A stretch of 53,755 nucleotides of DNA, taken from Nitrospirota bacterium (GTDB lineage: Bacteria > Nitrospirota > Thermodesulfovibrionia > Thermodesulfovibrionales > JdFR-85). Position numbers and translations under genes: made by a program. The DNA lies in contig JAADGG010000071.1 in assembly GCA_013152485.1 (NCBI GenBank), positions 1-53,755 of the forward strand, given 5' to 3'. The notes below the pieces were generated by a model. It searched no databases. It worked only from the letters and a program-made list of their open reading frames with translations, and was not told where the DNA came from. Shown piece by piece: positions 7,932 through 16,903 of the stretch (within the stretch, counting starts at the first letter, position 1; every line of letters starts with the position of its first letter).

Positions 7932-8906
7932 ATGCTTCTTTACCTCGGTAAACGTATAACAGAGATACTGGTCACGCTGGTAGGCATAACCCTGCTGTCG
8001 TTCTTCATAATCCACCTTGCGCCGGGCAAGCCTACCGATGTGCTGACAGACCTCAATCCGAAGATAACACCCGAGGCCAGGGAGCGCCTCGAGAAATACT
8101 ACGGTCTCGACAAACCCATAATCATACAATACCTCATGTGGGCGAAAAGGATCGTGAAGCTCGACTTCGGCGACTCTTTCTCCACTGACAGGCGCCCTGT
8201 TTGGGAGAAGATACGGGAACGGATTCCCGTCACCGTATCGATCAACCTCCTCAGCATGCTGCTGATATTCCTGATAGCGATACCCCTGGGTATCTCTTCG
8301 GCAACGCATCAGTATTCACTCTATGACAAGGTAACAACCGTCGGCGTCTTTCTCGGATTCGCAATGCCGGCCTTCTGGCTCGGCATACTGCTCATGATGC
8401 TCTTCGGTGTGTACCTGAACTGGTTGCCCATATCGGGGCTCAAGTCCATGAACTACGAGACCCTTTCAGCCGGGGGCAAGATCATCGACCTGGCAAGACA
8501 CCTCGTCCTGCCGGTCTTCGTGTCCGCTTTCGGGGGCATCGCCGGCATATCGAGGTACATGCGCAGCAGTATGCTCGAGGTCATAAGGCAGGACTATATC
8601 GTCACGGCAAGGGCGAAAGGGCTTCCCGAGAGCAAGGTCATATACACGCATGCCCTGAGGAATGCACTGCTACCCATCATCACGCTGCTCGGCCTTTCCG
8701 TGCCCGGACTTATAGGCGGGAGCGTCATATTCGAACAGATATTCAGTATCCCCGGTATGGGCCAACTCTTCTGGATGTCGGTGATGCAGAGGGATTACCC
8801 ATTGATAATGGGGCTGCTCACCATCGGTGCCATACTGACACTGACCGGCAACATGCTTGCCGATCTCTGCTATGCAGTTGTCGACCCACGGATAAGGAGG
8901 AGATGA
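7932..8906 (+). CDS. Peptide/nickel-type ABC transporter permease, DppB family
   Basis: A 324-residue inner-membrane permease with about six transmembrane segments. The N-terminus ([20 protein letters not shown]) and the EAA loop around residues 215-235 ([20 protein letters not shown]) are typical of DppB/OppB. It would pair with the next gene to form the membrane channel of an oligopeptide or metal-chelate importer. No binding protein and no ATPase gene lies beside it, so its partners are elsewhere or shared with the second set at 14310-17693. Substrate unknown. Confidence 0.9.
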   Translation: MLLYLGKRITEILVTLVGITLLSFFIIHLAPGKPTDVLTDLNPKITPEARERLEKYYGLDKPIIIQYLMWAKRIVKLDFGDSFSTDRRPVWEKIRERIPVTVSINLLSMLLIFLIAIPLGISSATHQYSLYDKVTTVGVFLGFAMPAFWLGILLMMLFGVYLNWLPISGLKSMNYETLSAGGKIIDLARHLVLPVFVSAFGGIAGISRYMRSSMLEVIRQDYIVTARAKGLPESKVIYTHALRNALLPIITLLGLSVPGLIGGSVIFEQIFSIPGMGQLFWMSVMQRDYPLIMGLLTIGAILTLTGNMLADLCYAVVDPRIRRR

Positions 8907-8909
8907 GGC

Positions 8910-9749
8910 GTGAGGGGGATCTTCTGTGAAAGGTTTGCGCGCAACAAACTCGCCGTGACAGGCAGCATTCTCGTGGCACTGCTGTTTCTGGTGGCACTGC
9001 TTGCTCCCCTGATCGCACCCTACGAACCCGACTATATCGACAGATACCATGTGCTCGAGCCGCCCGGCAGGCTCCATCCGCTAGGCACAGATGACATAGG
9101 CAGGGACGTCCTCAGCAGGATGCTGTATGGAGCACGGGTTTCACTGTCGGTGGGGTTCGTGGCCGTGGGCATTGCAACACTCATAGGAATGATAATGGGT
9201 GCGGTCGCAGGCTACTACGGCGGCGTGGCGGACAGACTTATCATGAGGTTCGTGGACGTGATGCTCTCGATACCGTCGTTCTTCTTCATCCTCGCGGTCA
9301 TAGCATTTGTCGGTCCCAGCATCTGGAATATCATGTTCATCATAGGACTGACCTCCTGGATGGGGGTGGCAAGGCTTGTGAGGGCCGAGTTTCTCACCCT
9401 GAAGTCGAGGGAGTTCATCCTTGCCGCAAGGGCGATAGGCGCTTCGGACATGAGAATAATACTGAAGCACATGCTGCCCAACAGCCTTGCTCCGGTCATA
9501 GTCTCTGCCGTGCTCGGCGTTGCATCTGCAGTGCTCCTCGAGTCGTCGTTGAGCTTTCTCGGCCTCGGGGTCCAGCCGCCCATGCCGAGCTGGGGAAATA
9601 TTCTCACCGCAGGCAAGGCCAACATCGAGATAGCGTGGTGGCTGTCCGTCTTCCCCGGGCTGGCCATACTGGTTACGGTACTATCATACAACCTTCTCGG
9701 CGAGGGACTGAGAGACGCACTCGATCCGAGATTGTGGGAGAGGCGATAA
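8910..9749 (+). CDS. Peptide/nickel-type ABC transporter permease, DppC family
   Basis: A 279-residue permease, partner of the preceding gene. It has the N-terminal OppC-type segment (VTGSILVALLFLVALLAPLI), the HPLGTDDIGRDVLSRMLYGAR signature, and an EAA loop (AARAIGASDMRIILKHMLPN). The start is GTG, supported by AGGAGG in the end of the dppB-type gene. It lies 3 bp after that gene, and its stop overlaps the next gene as TAATG. Confidence 0.9.
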   Translation: MRGIFCERFARNKLAVTGSILVALLFLVALLAPLIAPYEPDYIDRYHVLEPPGRLHPLGTDDIGRDVLSRMLYGARVSLSVGFVAVGIATLIGMIMGAVAGYYGGVADRLIMRFVDVMLSIPSFFFILAVIAFVGPSIWNIMFIIGLTSWMGVARLVRAEFLTLKSREFILAARAIGASDMRIILKHMLPNSLAPVIVSAVLGVASAVLLESSLSFLGLGVQPPMPSWGNILTAGKANIEIAWWLSVFPGLAILVTVLSYNLLGEGLRDALDPRLWERR

Positions 9750-10435
9750 TGAACAGACTCGTGCTGTTCGACATAGACGGGACCCTTATTGACTCGGGAC
9801 AGGCGGGCACGAGGGCACTCGACAGGACCTTCCTGGACCTCTACGGCCTGAGGAACGCTTTCGAGGGGATAGAAATGGCAGGAAAGACCGACGTACAGAT
9901 AATCAGGGAGTGCCTCGGAGTACACGGGCTGTCCGCAGATGTAGAAGAGGTGGACAGGGTTATCCGTACGTATGTAGACCTTCTTGCCGAAGAGATAGAC
10001 AACCCGCGACGAAGCGTAATGGCCGGTGTCGTCGACCTCCTCGAAACCCTCAAGGCAGACGGCGTGGCCATGGGGCTGTTGACGGGCAACATAGAAGAGG
10101 GGGCGCGGATAAAGCTCGAGTCGTTGGGGCTCTACGGATACTTTCCTGCAGGCGCCTTCGGCAGCGATCACGAGGACAGGGACATGTTGCTGCCGGTCGC
10201 GGTGAAGAGGTTCTCCGCCCTCGGCATAGACGTCCCTCCTGAAAGATGTGTGGTCATAGGAGATACTCCACGGGATGTCAGGTGTGCCCGGGTTCACGGG
10301 GCCTCATGCATTGCCGTCAGCACCGGGTCGTACAGCGGTGAAGAACTCATCAAGGCAGGCGCAGACCTCGTGGTGGAGAGCCTCGAGGACAAGGAAGCCT
10401 GCTTGAGATTCATGACCTCGGCAGATTCGGTCTGA
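9749..10435 (+). CDS. HAD-superfamily hydrolase, phosphoglycolate phosphatase-like
   Basis: A 228-residue HAD phosphatase. Motif I is FDIDGTLIDSG with nucleophile Asp8 and Asp10, motif II is in LLTGNIEEG, and motif IV is VIGDTPRDV. A helical cap lies between motifs I and II, as in Gph/PGP-like enzymes. The ATG at 9749 overlaps the permease stop (TAATG); a longer frame upstream lies within the permease. The substrate is not fixed by sequence: phosphoglycolate repair is the common role, but pairing with a transporter could mean another phosphate ester. Confidence 0.88.
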   Translation: MNRLVLFDIDGTLIDSGQAGTRALDRTFLDLYGLRNAFEGIEMAGKTDVQIIRECLGVHGLSADVEEVDRVIRTYVDLLAEEIDNPRRSVMAGVVDLLETLKADGVAMGLLTGNIEEGARIKLESLGLYGYFPAGAFGSDHEDRDMLLPVAVKRFSALGIDVPPERCVVIGDTPRDVRCARVHGASCIAVSTGSYSGEELIKAGADLVVESLEDKEACLRFMTSADSV

Positions 10436-10717
10436 ACGTCGCTATCATTTCTTCATCGTGTGTTGCGCTCCCGTTGAACCATTATGATGTAGCATTTCTC
10501 CGTAAAAAGTGTTATGCTCCTTTCGAGTACCAGCGGGAACTTCACATCCAAAACCCCGGCTTCTCGTCTTTATTGGAAAAATTTCGTTCTGTTGCTCCCT
10601 TCCCGTTACAGAAGGTCCCCGAGGATAAAGCTTCTTTTCTCCGGGCGTATGTCCGTGACTCCATACGTTTGAAAACCGATCTCTGTTTTTTTAGGTCACC
10701 AACCCAAAGGGGGAGTC
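10436..10717 (+). other. Intergenic, no convincing gene
   Basis: A 282-bp spacer, more AT-rich than its surroundings. A frame opening at 10474 has no family resemblance and overlaps the lipoprotein gene in another frame. No terminator, tRNA or structured RNA was recognised. It marks the border between the permease operon and an accessory stretch. Confidence 0.5.
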
Positions 10718-11008
10718 ATGAAGGCAGAGTATCTCGAGAAACTCAAGGGGGCGATTGTTCTTCTCTTTGCCGCATCGTGGATTGTCGGCTGTAGTGGAGA
10801 ATTGGGCATGGACTACATGAAGCACGGGCAGGATCATGACGGTGCGGACGATACAGAGGTCGTTGCCGCAGCTGGTGGAAGCTTGCATTCGGTCGGGCTC
10901 AGATCAGACGGCACGGTCTGGACGTGGGGAGCCAATAACAACGGCCAGCTGGGAGGCGGGACGACTACAAACAGCACGACTCCTGTACAGGTGGTTCTGA
11001 ATCCTTGA
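10718..11008 (+). CDS. Tiny lipoprotein with one RCC1-type repeat
   Basis: A 96-residue protein. Residues 1-24 are a signal peptide with lipobox I-V-G-C and Cys25. Residues about 50-91 are a single RCC1 repeat (AAGGSLHSVGLRSDG, then VWTWGANNNGQLGGG). RCC1 propellers normally need about seven such blades, and this protein stops six residues after the first. No continuation of the repeat is visible in any frame downstream. It is either a truncated remnant of a large propeller lipoprotein or a small protein supplying one blade. A purine-rich GGGGGAG lies just before the ATG. Confidence 0.6.
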   Translation: MKAEYLEKLKGAIVLLFAASWIVGCSGELGMDYMKHGQDHDGADDTEVVAAAGGSLHSVGLRSDGTVWTWGANNNGQLGGGTTTNSTTPVQVVLNP

Positions 11009-11326
11009 AGATCATCGGGTTTAAGGCCGAGGGATTATTTTTCAGCGCGAGGATACGGAGTGCAGCCGCCTTAGCAGATAAAAGAACAGATATGCCGCCC
11101 TGAGGGGGGATATGCCGGTCCTGTACGCGGCTTACGGCAAATCAATCGATACAGGTTTCCTGCAAGGAACATTTTATTGCTTTTGTTCCCGGGATATGAT
11201 ACTATTTACGGAGCCGATGCTGCTGGCTGTGATTGTTTGTCTCGGGGGGGAACACTCAGGCATAACTCATACATTGAGGATACGAGCACGTCTGTTCATT
11301 CTCGCTTTGGTGGAGGGAACTACCTT
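11009..11326 (+). other. Intergenic leader of the hybrid kinase
   Basis: A 318-bp stretch between the RCC1 lipoprotein and the hybrid kinase. It contains open frames that could extend the kinase N-terminally to 11177, but the added 50 residues have no domain character. No terminator or structured RNA was recognised. Confidence 0.4.
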
Positions 11327-13270
11327 ATGGAAGACCAGTACGAACCGGATCGTGCCTCCGGCTTGGACGGAAAATGGTTCCGCGCCGTCTGTGAAAGCAT
11401 TGCAGATGCAGTGATGGTCGGCGACAAGAACGGTACCGTGCAGTATCTCAATCCGGTCGCCGAAAAACTGACCGGTTGGCCGGAAAAGGACGCCGTGGGA
11501 ATGCCGTTAGAGAGAGTTTTCCGTATAATCAACGAAGAAAGCCGCGAGGTGGTCGAAAGTCCCGCGGCGAAGGTCCTGCGTGAAGGCCTGGTGGTGGGGC
11601 TGGCCAATCATACACTTCTCATATCCCGTGACGGATCTGAAATCCCGATTGCCGACAGCGGTTCACCCGTCAGGGACGGTTCAGGCGATGTCGTAGGAGT
11701 GGTCCTGGTCTTCAGGGACCAGACGGAGGCACGCAAGGCAGAGCGGTCCCTGCAGGAGGCGAGAGACTTTGCCGAGGATATAGTTGCCACCATCCGCGAA
11801 CCTCTGATCGTCATGGACGCGCATTTGAAGGTGATATCCGCCAATCCTCCTTTTTACCGCTCTTTCGAGGTCGGAGAGGAGGAAACGGTCGACAAGTACA
11901 TATATGATCTCGGTAACGGGCAGTGGAACATTCCAAGACTGAGGGAACTGCTCGAGGATATCCTGCCGCACAATACGAGCTTCAACGATTTCAAGGTGGA
12001 ACACGACTTCGAACATATCGGGAAACGGGTCATGCTTCTGAACGCCCGGCGGATACACCGGGGCACGAGCAAGACCCAAATGATACTGCTGTCGATTGAA
12101 GACGTAACGGAACGCACGAGACTGGAGGAACAGTACCGTCAGGCACAGAAACTGGAGGCCGTGGGGCTTCTTGCCGGAGGTGTGGCGCACGACTTCAACA
12201 ACCTCCTGACAGTGATTCTCGGCTATGGAGAGGTCATGCTCGGGACACTTCAACGCGACGATCCCCTGAGAGAGGACCTCGACAAGATCCTGAACGCGTG
12301 TCATCAGGGCGCGAACCTGATACACCAGCTGCTGGCCTTCAGCCGTAAGCAGACCATGCAGCCGGAGGTTCTCGACCTCAACCGTCTGCTGGACAGCCAG
12401 AAGAAGCTGCTCCAGAGGCTTATCGGCGAGGATATAGAGTTCGCCACGGTCTTCGCAGAGGATCTCGGCCTCGTTAAAGTGGATGCCGGCCAGATCGAGC
12501 AGGTCGTCATGAACCTTGTCGTAAACGCCAGGGATGCCATGCCGCACGGAGGCAAGCTTCTTATAGAGACGGCCAATGTAGAACTCGACGAAGAGTATAT
12601 CAGGAGCCACATGAGTGTCGTTCCCGGACGTTACGTCATGCTGGCCGTCACGGATACGGGGATAGGCATGGAGAAGGAGACACAGTCGAAGGTGTTCGAA
12701 CCCTTCTTTTCCACGAAGGAGATGGGCAGAGGGACCGGCCTGGGACTTTCGACCGTATACGGAATCGTCAAGCAGTCCGGAGGTCATATCTGGGTCTACA
12801 GTGAACCCGGAAAGGGGACGACCTTCAAGATATACCTCCCGCAAACAGATGATTCTCCGTCCATCAAGCGTGAATGCACACCCGACATGGAAGTCCGGCA
12901 AGGTTCAGGACACATACTCGTGGTGGAGGACGAGAGCGCAATCCGGGAACTTGTGGGGCTCCAGCTTGAAACCATCGGATACCAGGTCACCCTTGCCGCC
13001 AACGGCAAAGAAGCCCTGTTGGCTGTGGAGGTGGAGGGACTGAGGCCCGACCTGCTTATAACTGATGTGATCATGCCGGGGATGAGCGGTGCCGTGCTGC
13101 TTGAACGGTTACGCAGGGTCCAGCCCGGGCTGAAGGTACTGTTCATGTCGGGGTATACCGACAACGTCATCGTTCATCAAGGAGTCCTCGATCCGGGGAT
13201 CCCCTTCATTCAGAAGCCCTTCTCTGCAAGGGATCTTTCAGCGGCTGTACACAGGGCGCTCAGGGGCTGA
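11327..13270 (+). CDS. Hybrid sensor histidine kinase, PAS-PAS-HisKA-HATPase-REC
   Basis: A 647-residue soluble hybrid kinase. PAS domains lie at about 15-135 and 150-265. The H-box AGGVAHDFNN has phosphorylated His288, the N-box NLVVNARDAM is at 396-405, and the G-boxes are DTGIGM (443-448) and GRGTGLGLS (467-475). The receiver domain is at about 528-645 with Asp580 in LITDVIMP and Lys630. No transmembrane segment is seen, so the signal should be cytoplasmic (redox, gas or ligand through PAS). No separate response regulator sits beside it; output partner unknown. The ATG at 11327 is preferred (TGGAGGG upstream), with 11177 as alternative. It follows the lipoprotein gene and precedes an outer-membrane-like protein. 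Confidence 0.9.
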   Translation: MEDQYEPDRASGLDGKWFRAVCESIADAVMVGDKNGTVQYLNPVAEKLTGWPEKDAVGMPLERVFRIINEESREVVESPAAKVLREGLVVGLANHTLLISRDGSEIPIADSGSPVRDGSGDVVGVVLVFRDQTEARKAERSLQEARDFAEDIVATIREPLIVMDAHLKVISANPPFYRSFEVGEEETVDKYIYDLGNGQWNIPRLRELLEDILPHNTSFNDFKVEHDFEHIGKRVMLLNARRIHRGTSKTQMILLSIEDVTERTRLEEQYRQAQKLEAVGLLAGGVAHDFNNLLTVILGYGEVMLGTLQRDDPLREDLDKILNACHQGANLIHQLLAFSRKQTMQPEVLDLNRLLDSQKKLLQRLIGEDIEFATVFAEDLGLVKVDAGQIEQVVMNLVVNARDAMPHGGKLLIETANVELDEEYIRSHMSVVPGRYVMLAVTDTGIGMEKETQSKVFEPFFSTKEMGRGTGLGLSTVYGIVKQSGGHIWVYSEPGKGTTFKIYLPQTDDSPSIKRECTPDMEVRQGSGHILVVEDESAIRELVGLQLETIGYQVTLAANGKEALLAVEVEGLRPDLLITDVIMPGMSGAVLLERLRRVQPGLKVLFMSGYTDNVIVHQGVLDPGIPFIQKPFSARDLSAAVHRALRG

Positions 13271-13341
13271 AAGATTTCCCTGTGTAGTTCGATAGGGATT
13301 GCGGCGACCTTGAAAAAATAAGATTCGGAAAGGAGAACGTT

Positions 13342-14139
13342 ATGAAATCTGCAATCAATCGTCATCGCTTCCTCGTCGTGCTGTCAGTCATGCTGTTACT
13401 GGGGCTCCACTGCAATGTGGTTCGTGCTGCTGATTCCGACATCTATTTGAAGATCGAGAGTTTCACCTGGACGGAATACGATGACCAGGGAACGCGACTC
13501 CTGAAAGAATCAGGACCGATCTATACCATTGGCAGCTCTGTGAGATCGGATCTTTCCGGGGCGCTGTTCCTCGGGGTAAACGCCGAGCTGTTTGGCGGCA
13601 CCGTGGGTTACGACGGACAGACACAGGCAGGTGTGCCCGTGGAGACGGATACGGATTATACCGGATTCGTGGCAGAGGGAGACCTCGGATGGAAAGTCCA
13701 TCTGAGAGGGAAGGCAACTCTCGAACCGTTTGCCGGACTCGGTTACAGGTGGTGGCGGAGAGACATCAAGGACACGGTCAGCGCAATCGGCTACGAGGAG
13801 ACCTGGTGGAGCCTGTATGCGCGACTCGGAGCCCAAGGGGAATACGCATATACGGAAAAAGTGACGGTTTTCGGTAAGGCCGGCCTGAAAATACCCGTGA
13901 TCACCGAGAACGAAGTCGACTTGAGCATTATCGGACTTTCAACGGTAAAGGTAGAGCCCGGAAATGTGACATCGGTGTTTGCAGAGGCTGGAGTCAAGTG
14001 GACCAGGTTCGAAGCCGGCCTGTTCTACGAGGGCATGAGGTTTTCGAAGTCCGACCCAGTGACCGTCGGCGGTGCCCAGGTCTGGCAGCCGGAAACAAAG
14101 GCCGACATGTTCGGCATAAAACTTGGCATGGACCTGTGA
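13342..14139 (+). CDS. Predicted outer-membrane beta-barrel protein, unknown function
   Basis: A 265-residue exported protein. Residues 1-29 form a Sec signal peptide cleaved after VRA. The rest alternates polar and hydrophobic residues with aromatic girdles (YRWWRRDIKD, ETWWSLYARLG, KWTRFEAGLFYEGMRF) and ends in a hydrophobic strand (MFGIKLGMDL), all typical of 8-12-strand outer-membrane barrels. I do not recognise a named family. The start has GGAAAGGAG upstream. It lies 71 bp after the hybrid kinase and may be co-transcribed. No terminator is evident after it. Confidence 0.6.
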   Translation: MKSAINRHRFLVVLSVMLLLGLHCNVVRAADSDIYLKIESFTWTEYDDQGTRLLKESGPIYTIGSSVRSDLSGALFLGVNAELFGGTVGYDGQTQAGVPVETDTDYTGFVAEGDLGWKVHLRGKATLEPFAGLGYRWWRRDIKDTVSAIGYEETWWSLYARLGAQGEYAYTEKVTVFGKAGLKIPVITENEVDLSIIGLSTVKVEPGNVTSVFAEAGVKWTRFEAGLFYEGMRFSKSDPVTVGGAQVWQPETKADMFGIKLGMDL

Positions 14140-14229
14140 CGTCCGGGGTTATGAATCCGGGACCACCATAGCTGTATACAGCATAAACTGCTCTCTTGAG
14201 AGGCGTGTTCCGCCATCCTGCATCGTCGG

Positions 14230-14259
14230 TTGAAATCGGTTTTTGCCCTATGTTAGTAT
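14230..14259 (+). promoter_or_regulatory. Promoter of the peptide-binding protein operon
   Basis: -35 TTGAAA (14230-14235), an 18-bp spacer, and -10 TAGTAT (14254-14259) with the extended TG at 14251-14252. The predicted start near 14266 leaves a leader of about 45 nt before the lipoprotein ATG. Confidence 0.55.
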
Positions 14260-14309
14260 TCCGCTATGGAGGTATTTGCCGTAAAGACACCGGAGTGCGG
14301 CGTCCCTTG

Positions 14310-15980
14310 ATGAACCATGGTCCGGGGACGGTTGCATACGTCGGCAAGGTCCTGACAGCCTTTGCTCTTGCGGCCCTGTTCTTCTCCTGCACATCGTCGA
14401 ACCGTATCGAGGGGTATGTCTACTACAGGCTGAATGCCTCACCCTCCACCCTCGACCCTGCGCTGATCGCCGACGTTCCAAGTGCGACAATAGCCGCAAA
14501 ACTCTACAACGGACTCGTCAGGTTAAGGGACGACCTCGGGATTGCACCGGACATTGCAATGAAGTGGAGTGTCTCGGCAGACGGGCTCCGGTATACTTTT
14601 CATCTCAGGAAGGGTGTGCGGTTTCTGAACGGCCGCGAAGTAAAGGCCTCTGATTTCAAGTACTCGTTCGAGCGCGTACTGGACCCGGCCACAAAGTCAC
14701 CGAACACCTGGGTCTTCGGTAAGGTTGAAGGAGCTGAGGAGTTCTTGAAGGGAAGGGCAGGGGAGGTGAAAGGATTCAGGGCAAAGAGTGACTACGTCTT
14801 CGAGATCACCCTGAAAAAACCCTTCTCTCCGTTTCTCAGCATGCTCACGATGCCACCGGCCTATGTTGTCCCGCACGAAGAGGTGGAAAAGTGGGGAGCT
14901 GATTTCTCCAGCCACCCCTCGGGCACCGGTCCCTTCATCTTGAAGAAGTGGCTCCCTGACAGGGAACTCCTGCTGGCAAGGAGGACCGACTACTTCGGCG
15001 ACGGAAGCAGGGTGAGGGGGATCGCTTACAGGATAATCGCCGAGGACCTTACCGCCGTCACCGAATTCGAGCTGGGAAACCTCGATGTCATTGCAGTGCC
15101 CGCATCGGCATATGCACGGTTCAGGAACGACGAAAGATGGAACAGGTATATTATATCCCTTGAGGGGCTGAACACCTACTACCTCGGAATGAACACGTCG
15201 AGACCACCGTTCGACGACCCTGAAGTCAGGAGGGCCGTCTCTGTTGCGATAGACAGGGAGAAGATTCTAAATACATTCTATGAAGGCAGGGGCCGCCTGG
15301 CCGAGGGGCCTGTTCCGCACCTGCTCAGGAGGTGGAAAACAGGGAGCCCCCTCAAGTATGATCCGGACAGGGCAAGGAGGATAATACGGGAGAAGGGCCT
15401 GACGGGTATGGAGGCGCAGATGTACGTGAGTGCGGACAAGGAAGTGGTGGACCTTGCGGAGATAATTCAGGCATACCTTGAAAGGGTGGGAATCAGGGTC
15501 AAAATAAAGCAGCTGGAGTGGAGCGCATACAAGGAGGCGGTGAACAGAGGAGAGCCGGACATGTTCTGGCTGAGCTGGTGGGCCGACTATCCTGACCCTG
15601 AAAACTTCCTGTTTCCGCTCTTTCACTCCAGGAACATCGGCCCCGGAGGCAACAGGGTGAGGTACGTCAACAAAGAGGTTGATTCATTGATTGAAAAGGG
15701 CCAGTATGCAGTGGACGAAAAGGATAGGGATCTCTTTTATCAGAAGGCCGAGGAGATTATAATAGAAGAGTCGCCGTGGGTCTTCTTCTGGCACAAGACC
15801 GATTACGTGATAACCCAGCCGTGGATAAGGGGCTGCAGGGTCTATCCCGTATACAGCATGGACAAGGGGACCGAAATAACGATACATTCAGCCGCGAACC
15901 GACATGAAACCGGCCCCAGGGGATCTGTCGGATCAGCGGCGGAAGACAAGGAGGTTTTGCCATCAAGGGATACATTCTGA
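14310..15980 (+). CDS. Peptide-binding lipoprotein of an ABC importer, DppA/OppA family
   Basis: A 556-residue extracytoplasmic solute-binding protein (SBP family 5). The signal peptide ends in a lipobox (L-F-F-S-C) with Cys27. Family features include SPSTLDPALI, YTFHLRKGVRFLNGREV, and the ligand-pocket WLSWWADYPDPENFLFPLF region. The ATG at 14310 is preferred to an upstream in-frame start at 14196 because it places the signal peptide correctly. The C-terminus runs about 20 residues beyond the usual family end. It overlaps the following permease by 19 bp. The probable substrate is an oligopeptide; nickel or opine binding cannot be excluded. Confidence 0.9.
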   Translation: MNHGPGTVAYVGKVLTAFALAALFFSCTSSNRIEGYVYYRLNASPSTLDPALIADVPSATIAAKLYNGLVRLRDDLGIAPDIAMKWSVSADGLRYTFHLRKGVRFLNGREVKASDFKYSFERVLDPATKSPNTWVFGKVEGAEEFLKGRAGEVKGFRAKSDYVFEITLKKPFSPFLSMLTMPPAYVVPHEEVEKWGADFSSHPSGTGPFILKKWLPDRELLLARRTDYFGDGSRVRGIAYRIIAEDLTAVTEFELGNLDVIAVPASAYARFRNDERWNRYIISLEGLNTYYLGMNTSRPPFDDPEVRRAVSVAIDREKILNTFYEGRGRLAEGPVPHLLRRWKTGSPLKYDPDRARRIIREKGLTGMEAQMYVSADKEVVDLAEIIQAYLERVGIRVKIKQLEWSAYKEAVNRGEPDMFWLSWWADYPDPENFLFPLFHSRNIGPGGNRVRYVNKEVDSLIEKGQYAVDEKDRDLFYQKAEEIIIEESPWVFFWHKTDYVITQPWIRGCRVYPVYSMDKGTEITIHSAANRHETGPRGSVGSAAEDKEVLPSRDTF

Positions 15981-16903
15981 AGAGGCTTCTGCTCCTTATA
16001 CCTCTGATGTTTGCCATCACACTCTTTGCCTTCTTCCTGCTCAAGGCGCTTCCCGGCGACCCGGTGCTCGGGCTCGTTGGAGAGAGGGCCGGCCCCGAGG
16101 TGATCGAGAGAATAAGAAGGGAACTGGGCACTGACAAGGGGTTTGCTGGCCAGTATGCCGGGTATCTGAAGCTGCTGCTAAAGGGAGACCTCGGCAGGTC
16201 GTATTATACCAACAGGGATGTGCTGACGGAGATCTCTTCAAAGTTTCCCAACACCATGATACTCGCCTTTGCCGCCATGCTCGTGTCCGTTCCATTAGGG
16301 ATAGGGCTCGGGTTCCTGTCCGCCCTGGCGGCCGACAAGGGGTCGAGGTTCCTCGAGCGCTCCATCGACACCATTTCGATCTCCGGGCTGAGCATACCGG
16401 TCTTCTGGAGCGCGATAATCATCATGATGCTGCTCAGCCTGAAACTGAAGCTGTTTCCGCCGTCAGGCACGGGGGATATTCGGTTTCTGGTCCTCCCTGC
16501 AACAGTCCTTGCCATACCTGCCACGGCGACACTGGCAAGGGTTACGAAGACGACCGTGATCGATATACTCAGGATGCCCTACATAACCACGGCGAGGTCT
16601 AAGGGGCTGTCCCTGACAAGGATAAACATGGTTCATGTCCTGAGGAACGCCGTCATACCGATAGTCACCATCATAGGTCTCGACTTCGGCAGCTATCTGA
16701 ACGGCGCAGTCGTCACTGAGACCATATTCGGCTGGGACGGCATAGGCAGGTTCACCATGGAAGGGATAATAAAGAGGGACTATCCCGTCATAATGGGGTG
16801 CATAATCACGGGCACACTGGTCTTTGTCGTCGTGAATCTGTTCACCGATCTGATATATCAGTACCTCGACCCGAGGATAAGGCTCAATGTCAAGAAGGGG
16901 TAA
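15962..16903 (+). CDS. Peptide ABC transporter permease, DppB family, apparent AUC start
   Basis: A 313-residue permease. The family's usual N-terminus (KGYILKRLLLLIPLMFAITL) is encoded, but no ATG, GTG or TTG precedes it in frame. A perfect AAGGAGG (15948-15954) stands 7 nt before an ATC codon at 15962, so translation probably begins at AUC. The first conventional start, ATG 16007, would remove 15 conserved residues and has no ribosome site. The channel-protein signature (TARSKGLSLTRINMVHVLRN) is intact. It overlaps the upstream lipoprotein by 19 bp and the next permease by 17 bp. A base error at 15964 would also explain the start. Confidence 0.88.
   Translation: MKGYILKRLLLLIPLMFAITLFAFFLLKALPGDPVLGLVGERAGPEVIERIRRELGTDKGFAGQYAGYLKLLLKGDLGRSYYTNRDVLTEISSKFPNTMILAFAAMLVSVPLGIGLGFLSALAADKGSRFLERSIDTISISGLSIPVFWSAIIIMMLLSLKLKLFPPSGTGDIRFLVLPATVLAIPATATLARVTKTTVIDILRMPYITTARSKGLSLTRINMVHVLRNAVIPIVTIIGLDFGSYLNGAVVTETIFGWDGIGRFTMEGIIKRDYPVIMGCIITGTLVFVVVNLFTDLIYQYLDPRIRLNVKKG

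Noticed and set aside
10474-10794. A 106-codon open frame in the spacer before the RCC1 lipoprotein
   Set aside because: No family resemblance, no ribosome site, and it overlaps the lipoprotein gene out of frame.
11681-12901. A 406-codon open frame opposite the hybrid kinase
   Set aside because: A shadow of the kinase gene, whose catalytic motifs are all intact; no domain in the antisense frame.
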